Source of the DNA: Ponticoccus litoralis
GTDB taxonomy: Bacteria > Pseudomonadota > Alphaproteobacteria > Rhodobacterales > Rhodobacteraceae
Length of the DNA: 64,000 nt
NCBI RefSeq assembly: GCF_039769985.1
Contig: NZ_JBDNCH010000002.1
Location: 1-64,000, forward strand
Reading direction: 5' to 3'
Shown in pieces: positions 60,001 to 64,000 of this stretch. The notes beneath the pieces were generated by a model. The model had not been told where the DNA came from, did no database searches, and was given only the letters and a program-made list of their open reading frames with translations. The position numbers were made by a program, and so were the translations under genes. The stretch's first letter is position 1, and each line of letters begins with the position of its first letter.

Positions 60001-61170
60001 ATGCGCGTCCTGAAGCAAATCATCCTCTGCATCGCGGTCCTGGCCGGGACCGGCTACCTCTGGCTGACCTATGTCCCCGGCGCCGCCGCCTTCCCGGAGC
60101 GCAGCGGCGTGACCGATCTGCTGGGCATCCGGGTGGGCGCCGCCGAGGCCTCGGAAAGCGGCGGCGGCGGCTTCGGGCCGCGCGGTCCGGCGCAGGTGGT
60201 CGTGGCCGCGGTCACCGAGGCCACCGCCAACGACCGCATCGACGCCATCGGCGACCTGCGCGCCCTGCGCGGCGCCACCCTGCGCACCGAGGTCAGCGGC
60301 GAGGTCGTGGCGGTCGCGCTGGAGACCGGCGGCTTCGTCGAGGCGGGCGCGGTGATCCTGCGGCTGGACGACGAGGCCGAGCGCATCGCGCTGGAACGCG
60401 CGCAGCTGATGCTGGAGGACGCGCGCGGCGACGTGGCCCGGCTGGGCCAGCTTCAGGGCACCGGCGCGGTGACCGAGGTCCGCCTGCGCGAGGCACAGCT
60501 GGCGCAGCGCACCGCCGAGCTTGCGGTCACCGAGGCCCAGTTCCGCCTGTCGCAGCGAACGGTGCGCGCGCCCTTCTCGGGCTGGCTCGGGCTGCTCGAT
60601 GCCTCGGTGGGCGAGCGCCTGTCGCCCAGCGACACCATCGCCACCCTGACCGATCGTTCCGAGGTGCTGATCGACTTCCGCGCGCCGGAACGCATCGCCA
60701 GCCGCATTGCCCCCGGCATGGCGATCGAGGCCCGCTTTCTGGGCGGTGGCCCTGCCGCGCCCCTGACCGGGGAAATCCACGCGGTCGACAATATCGTCGA
60801 CCCCCGCAGCCGCACCCTGCGCGTCCAGGGCAAGCTGCCCAACGAGGGCGACCGCCTGCGCGCGGGCATGTCCTTTGCCGTCACCCTGCGCTTTCCCGGC
60901 GACAGGCTGGTGGCCGTCGACCCGCTGGCGGTGCAATGGGCCAGCGAGGGATCCTACGTCTGGGCGGTGCGCGACGGCAAAGCCGCGCGGGTCGGCGTGA
61001 CGATCCGCCAGCGCGACGCCGACCGGGTGCTGGTCGAGGCCGAGCTTGCCCCCGGCGACGCGGTGGTGACCGAGGGCGTGCAGTCCCTGCGACCGGGCGC
61101 CGAGGTGGCGGTGGCCAACCCGCCCGAGGCGGGGCTTGCGGCAGAACCGCCCTCGCGCAGCGCGCTTTGA
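60001..61170 (+). CDS. RND efflux periplasmic adaptor (membrane fusion protein)
   Basis: A 389-aa adaptor. N-terminal anchor (MRVLKQIILCIAVLAGTGYLWLTYV), lipoyl-like halves (LRTEVSGEVVAVALETGGFVEAGAVILRLD and VRAPFSGWLGLLDASVGERLSPSDTIATL), an alpha-hairpin (ERAQLMLEDARGDVARLGQLQGTGAVTEVRLREAQLAQRTAELAVTEAQF) and beta-barrel (AVDNIVDPRSRTLRVQGKLPN). It links the inner-membrane pump to an outer-membrane channel. Followed after 16 bases by the pump gene. Substrate class cannot be told. Confidence 0.92.
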   Translation: MRVLKQIILCIAVLAGTGYLWLTYVPGAAAFPERSGVTDLLGIRVGAAEASESGGGGFGPRGPAQVVVAAVTEATANDRIDAIGDLRALRGATLRTEVSGEVVAVALETGGFVEAGAVILRLDDEAERIALERAQLMLEDARGDVARLGQLQGTGAVTEVRLREAQLAQRTAELAVTEAQFRLSQRTVRAPFSGWLGLLDASVGERLSPSDTIATLTDRSEVLIDFRAPERIASRIAPGMAIEARFLGGGPAAPLTGEIHAVDNIVDPRSRTLRVQGKLPNEGDRLRAGMSFAVTLRFPGDRLVAVDPLAVQWASEGSYVWAVRDGKAARVGVTIRQRDADRVLVEAELAPGDAVVTEGVQSLRPGAEVAVANPPEAGLAAEPPSRSAL

Positions 61171-61186
61171 CAGGGGGACGCGCCAG

Positions 61187-64000
61187 ATGACCGACCGCTC
61201 GCAATCCGCGCTTGGCTCGGGCACAGCGCTGTTCGTGAAACGCCCGATCCTGGCCTTCGTGCTGTCGGCGCTGATCGTTCTGGCGGGGCTGGCAGGCCTT
61301 GCGGGCGTCGAGATCCGCGAACTGCCCAACGTCGACCGCCCGGTCGTCACGATCACCACAAGATACCCCGGCGCCTCGCCCGAAAGCGTCGACCAGGAGG
61401 TGACGGGCCGCATCGAGGGCGCGGCGGGACGGGTGTCGGGCGTGCGCTCGATCTCGTCGAACTCGCGGTTCGGGCGGTCCCGGGTGACGCTGGAATTCGA
61501 GGAAAGCGTCGATCTGGACGTGGCCGCCACCGATGCGCGGGACGCGGTGGCCCGCATCGCCGGGCAGCTTCCCGACGATGCCGAGCAGCCCGAGATCGTC
61601 AAGGCGGACGCCAATGCGCAGGCGGTGATCCGCGTCGCCGTGACCTCTGCCGGGCGCTCGCCGCAGGAGCTGACGCAGATCGTCGAGGACCGGGTCGAGG
61701 ACCGCCTGCTGTCCGTCGCGGGTGTGGCCGACCTGCAGATCTACGGCGACCGCCTGCCGATCTTCCGCATCGACATCGACCAGTCGAAGCTGGCGGCGCG
61801 CGGGCTGACGCTGGCGGATATGCGCGCGGCGCTTTCCGACGTGGCCTTCGACGCCCCCGCCGGCGACCTGACCGGCAACAGCCAGAGCATCGCGGTGCGG
61901 ACCACCGCCACCATTGCCACCACGCGCGGCTTCGAGGATCTGGAGCTGGCCCCGGATGTCTTCGTCCGCGACGTGGCGACCGTGACGCTGGGCCCCGCCC
62001 CGAACGAGACGGTGCTGCGCGCCAACGGTCAGACCGGGATCGGCCTTGGCATCATCCGGCAGGCCACCTCGAACACGCTGGAAATCTCGGCCGCCGTGCG
62101 GGCGGTGGTCGCCGAACTGGACCGGACCCTGCCCGGGGACGTGTCGATCTTCGTCACCTCGGACGACGCGATCTTCATCCGCGGCTCGATTGAGGAGGTG
62201 TTGAAGACGCTGGCCATGGCGACCGCCATCGTGGTCGCGGTGATCTTCCTCTTCCTGCGCGACGCCCGTGCCACGCTGATCCCGGCGCTGACCCTGCCCG
62301 TGGCGCTGATCGGCACGCTCGCGGCGATCTACCTCGTGGGCTTCTCGGTCAATATCCTGACGCTGCTGGCGCTGGTGCTGGCCACCGGCATGGTCGTCGA
62401 CGACGCCATCGTGGTGCTGGAAAACATCGTCCGCCGCCGGTCCGAGGGCATGGGCCCCCGCGCCGCCGCCGTGCTGGGCACGCGGCAGGTCTTTTTCGCG
62501 GTGGTCACCACCACGGCGACGCTGGCCGCCGTCTTCGTGCCGCTGTCCTTCCTGCCGGGACAGGCGGGCGGGCTGTTCCGCGAGTTCGGCTTTACTCTGG
62601 CCATCGCGGTCATGCTGTCCTCGCTGGTGGCTCTGACGCTCTGTCCGGTGCTGGCCAGCCGCCTGCTGTCGCGCGCCCCCGACGCCGATCCGCGCGGCCC
62701 GCTGGTCTGGCTGGGCAACCGTCTGTTCCGGCTGTACCGCTGGACGCTGGGGCTGGCGCTGGACCTGCCCTTCGTGGTGCTGCTGGTGGCGGTGCTGTTC
62801 TCGGCCACGGCGGTTTTCGTCGGCGGCGGCATCCGGCAGGAGCTGACCCCGCGCGAGGACCGCGCCGTGGCGCTGCTGTCGGTCTCGGCGCCGCAGGGGG
62901 TGTCGCTGCAATACACCACCGCGAAGATGGCCGAGATCGAGGCCCTGATCGACCCGCTGCGCGAGACCGGAGAGGTCACAAACGTCTTTTCGATCACCGG
63001 CTTCGGGTCGGACAACCGGGGGTTCATGGTCTTCTCGCTGGCCCCGTGGGAGGATCGCGCCCGCAGCGAGGACGAGATCGTGGGCGAGATCAACGGCAAG
63101 CTGCGCGGCGTGATCGGCGTGCGCGCCTTTGCGATCCAGCCGAACTCGCTGGGCATCCGGGGCGCCGGGCGCGGGCTGTCCTTCGCCATCACCGGTGACA
63201 ACTACGCGCAACTGGCCGAGGTCTCCGAGCGGCTGGTCGCGCGGATGCAGGACAACCCCGCCATGGGGCAGGTCCAGCTGGAATACGAAACCACGCAGCC
63301 GCAGCTGTTCATCGAGATCGACCGCGAGCGCGCCTCGGACCTTGGCATTAACATCTCGGGGCTGGGCGAGGCCCTGCGCGCGGTGCTGGACGGGCGCACG
63401 GTGGGCTCTGTCTTCATCGACGACCGCAGCTTCGATATCCAGATGCTGTCGACATCGAACCCGGTGAACGACCCCGGCGACCTGGCCAATATCTTCGTGC
63501 AGACCGGCGACGGCCAGACCGTGCCCATGTCGACCTTCGTCACGCTGGAAGAACGCGCCATCGCGCCGGAGCTTGACCGCGAGGGGCAGAACCGCTCGGT
63601 CGAAATCTCAGCGGGGCTGACGCCGGAACTGGCGCTGGGGGATGCCATGGCGCAGGTGCAGGCGCTGGCCGACGAGATCCTCGCCGAGGAAAACCGCATC
63701 GTGCCGCTGGCAGAGGCGGCCACGCTGGACCAGACCTCTTCGGGGCTGCTGCTGGTCTTCGGCTTCGCCATCGCCGTGGTCTTCCTGGTGCTGTCGGCGC
63801 AGTTCGAAAGCTTCATCTCGGCGGTGGTGGTCATGGCGACGGTGCCCATCGGGCTGGCCTGCGCCGCCTTCGCCATGGTCTTCACCGGGTTGTCGCTGAA
63901 CGTCTACAGCCAGATCGGGCTGGTGATGCTGATCGGGATCATGGCCAAGAACGGCATCCTGATCGTCGAATTCGCGGACCAGCTGCGCGATCAGGGCGCC
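61187..64000 (+). CDS. RND efflux permease, HAE1/AcrB-like (3' end outside window)
   Basis: At least 938 aa, cut by the window edge; the family norm is about 1,030. It starts MTDRSQSALGSGTALFVKRPILAFVLSALIVLAGLAG. Porter domains (PNVDRPVVTITTRYPGASPESVDQEVTGRIE) and transmembrane segments with the proton-relay pair in LATGMVVDDAIVVLENI are clear. The last readable part is IGLVMLIGIMAKNGILIVEFADQLRDQGA, the second-half TM region. Proton-driven multidrug or solvent pump with the adaptor upstream. No outer-membrane channel gene lies in the window. Confidence 0.93.
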   Translation, partial: MTDRSQSALGSGTALFVKRPILAFVLSALIVLAGLAGLAGVEIRELPNVDRPVVTITTRYPGASPESVDQEVTGRIEGAAGRVSGVRSISSNSRFGRSRVTLEFEESVDLDVAATDARDAVARIAGQLPDDAEQPEIVKADANAQAVIRVAVTSAGRSPQELTQIVEDRVEDRLLSVAGVADLQIYGDRLPIFRIDIDQSKLAARGLTLADMRAALSDVAFDAPAGDLTGNSQSIAVRTTATIATTRGFEDLELAPDVFVRDVATVTLGPAPNETVLRANGQTGIGLGIIRQATSNTLEISAAVRAVVAELDRTLPGDVSIFVTSDDAIFIRGSIEEVLKTLAMATAIVVAVIFLFLRDARATLIPALTLPVALIGTLAAIYLVGFSVNILTLLALVLATGMVVDDAIVVLENIVRRRSEGMGPRAAAVLGTRQVFFAVVTTTATLAAVFVPLSFLPGQAGGLFREFGFTLAIAVMLSSLVALTLCPVLASRLLSRAPDADPRGPLVWLGNRLFRLYRWTLGLALDLPFVVLLVAVLFSATAVFVGGGIRQELTPREDRAVALLSVSAPQGVSLQYTTAKMAEIEALIDPLRETGEVTNVFSITGFGSDNRGFMVFSLAPWEDRARSEDEIVGEINGKLRGVIGVRAFAIQPNSLGIRGAGRGLSFAITGDNYAQLAEVSERLVARMQDNPAMGQVQLEYETTQPQLFIEIDRERASDLGINISGLGEALRAVLDGRTVGSVFIDDRSFDIQMLSTSNPVNDPGDLANIFVQTGDGQTVPMSTFVTLEERAIAPELDREGQNRSVEISAGLTPELALGDAMAQVQALADEILAEENRIVPLAEAATLDQTSSGLLLVFGFAIAVVFLVLSAQFESFISAVVVMATVPIGLACAAFAMVFTGLSLNVYSQIGLVMLIGIMAKNGILIVEFADQLRDQGA

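Noticed and set aside
58144..61614. A 1,156-codon frame that extends the sugar dehydrogenase upstream.
   Set aside because: Only the part from 59430 has family features and a ribosome site. The rest is antisense to the RND adaptor and pump in GC-rich DNA.

Overview
The window looks like a high-GC alphaproteobacterial chromosome of the Rhodobacteraceae (Roseobacter/Rhodobacter) group. The evidence is the rRNA sequences, the gene families and several lineage habits: DUF2849 and DUF934 proteins in the cys operon, a fused protease-RimK protein, a DksA with a degenerate zinc finger, and a TRAP dicarboxylate system with DctBD. No prophage, IS element or CRISPR array was seen. It is core chromosome with metabolic, envelope and transport genes.

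Layout. 1-5960 is a complete rrn operon on the minus strand (16S, tRNA-Ala, tRNA-Ile, 23S, 5S), with the two spacer tRNAs in the less usual order. 6.6-11.8 kb holds tRNA-Leu, a DedA-like protein, DsbB-like, gap, coaD, a CBS protein and a LysR regulator divergent from mmsA. 13.6-20.1 kb is an envelope block: a glycosyltransferase, then a minus-strand run of L,D-transpeptidase, lpxD, acyl carrier protein and ketoacyl synthase, with a divergent MepK-like peptidase. 20.3-27.5 kb has two identical tRNA-Asp genes, a deacetylase, a LytTR membrane protein, the protease-RimK fusion, sufT/sufA, TfoX-N, a GST and tpiA. 27.6-34.7 kb is a dicarboxylate TRAP locus (dctPQM) with dctB and a dctD that has lost its sigma-54 features; a tandem operator lies upstream of dctP. 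36.1-42.4 kb is assimilatory sulfur reduction (Lrp regulator, cysG, DUF2849, cysI, cysH, DUF934, fpr). Then come an Ala-rich membrane-anchored protein, infC with an apparent AUA start, a molybdenum-cofactor pair (molybdopterin-binding protein and XdhC), an FAD monooxygenase, dksA, a MoxR ATPase with a separated VWA partner, two AEC carriers, sdaA, a PQQ-type sugar dehydrogenase and an RND efflux pair that runs off the end.

Two things run through the whole window. First, eleven conserved genes carry single-base (once two-base) indels, 20 events in all. Nineteen are insertions, and removing them restores one of three short motifs: CCWGG, CGGTCG/CGACCG or GANTC (the CcrM site). The last is one base lost from a G run. 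This looks like methylation-linked base-calling error on native DNA rather than gene decay, and it would expose part of the methylome. Affected genes are annotated here as single genes, with the break position given. Second, two families of intergenic repeats recur: twin palindromes (usually centred on TTCGAA), and a GAGGTATT...AAGAAG element often preceded by a hairpin. One copy of the second family supplies the N-terminus of CysH.
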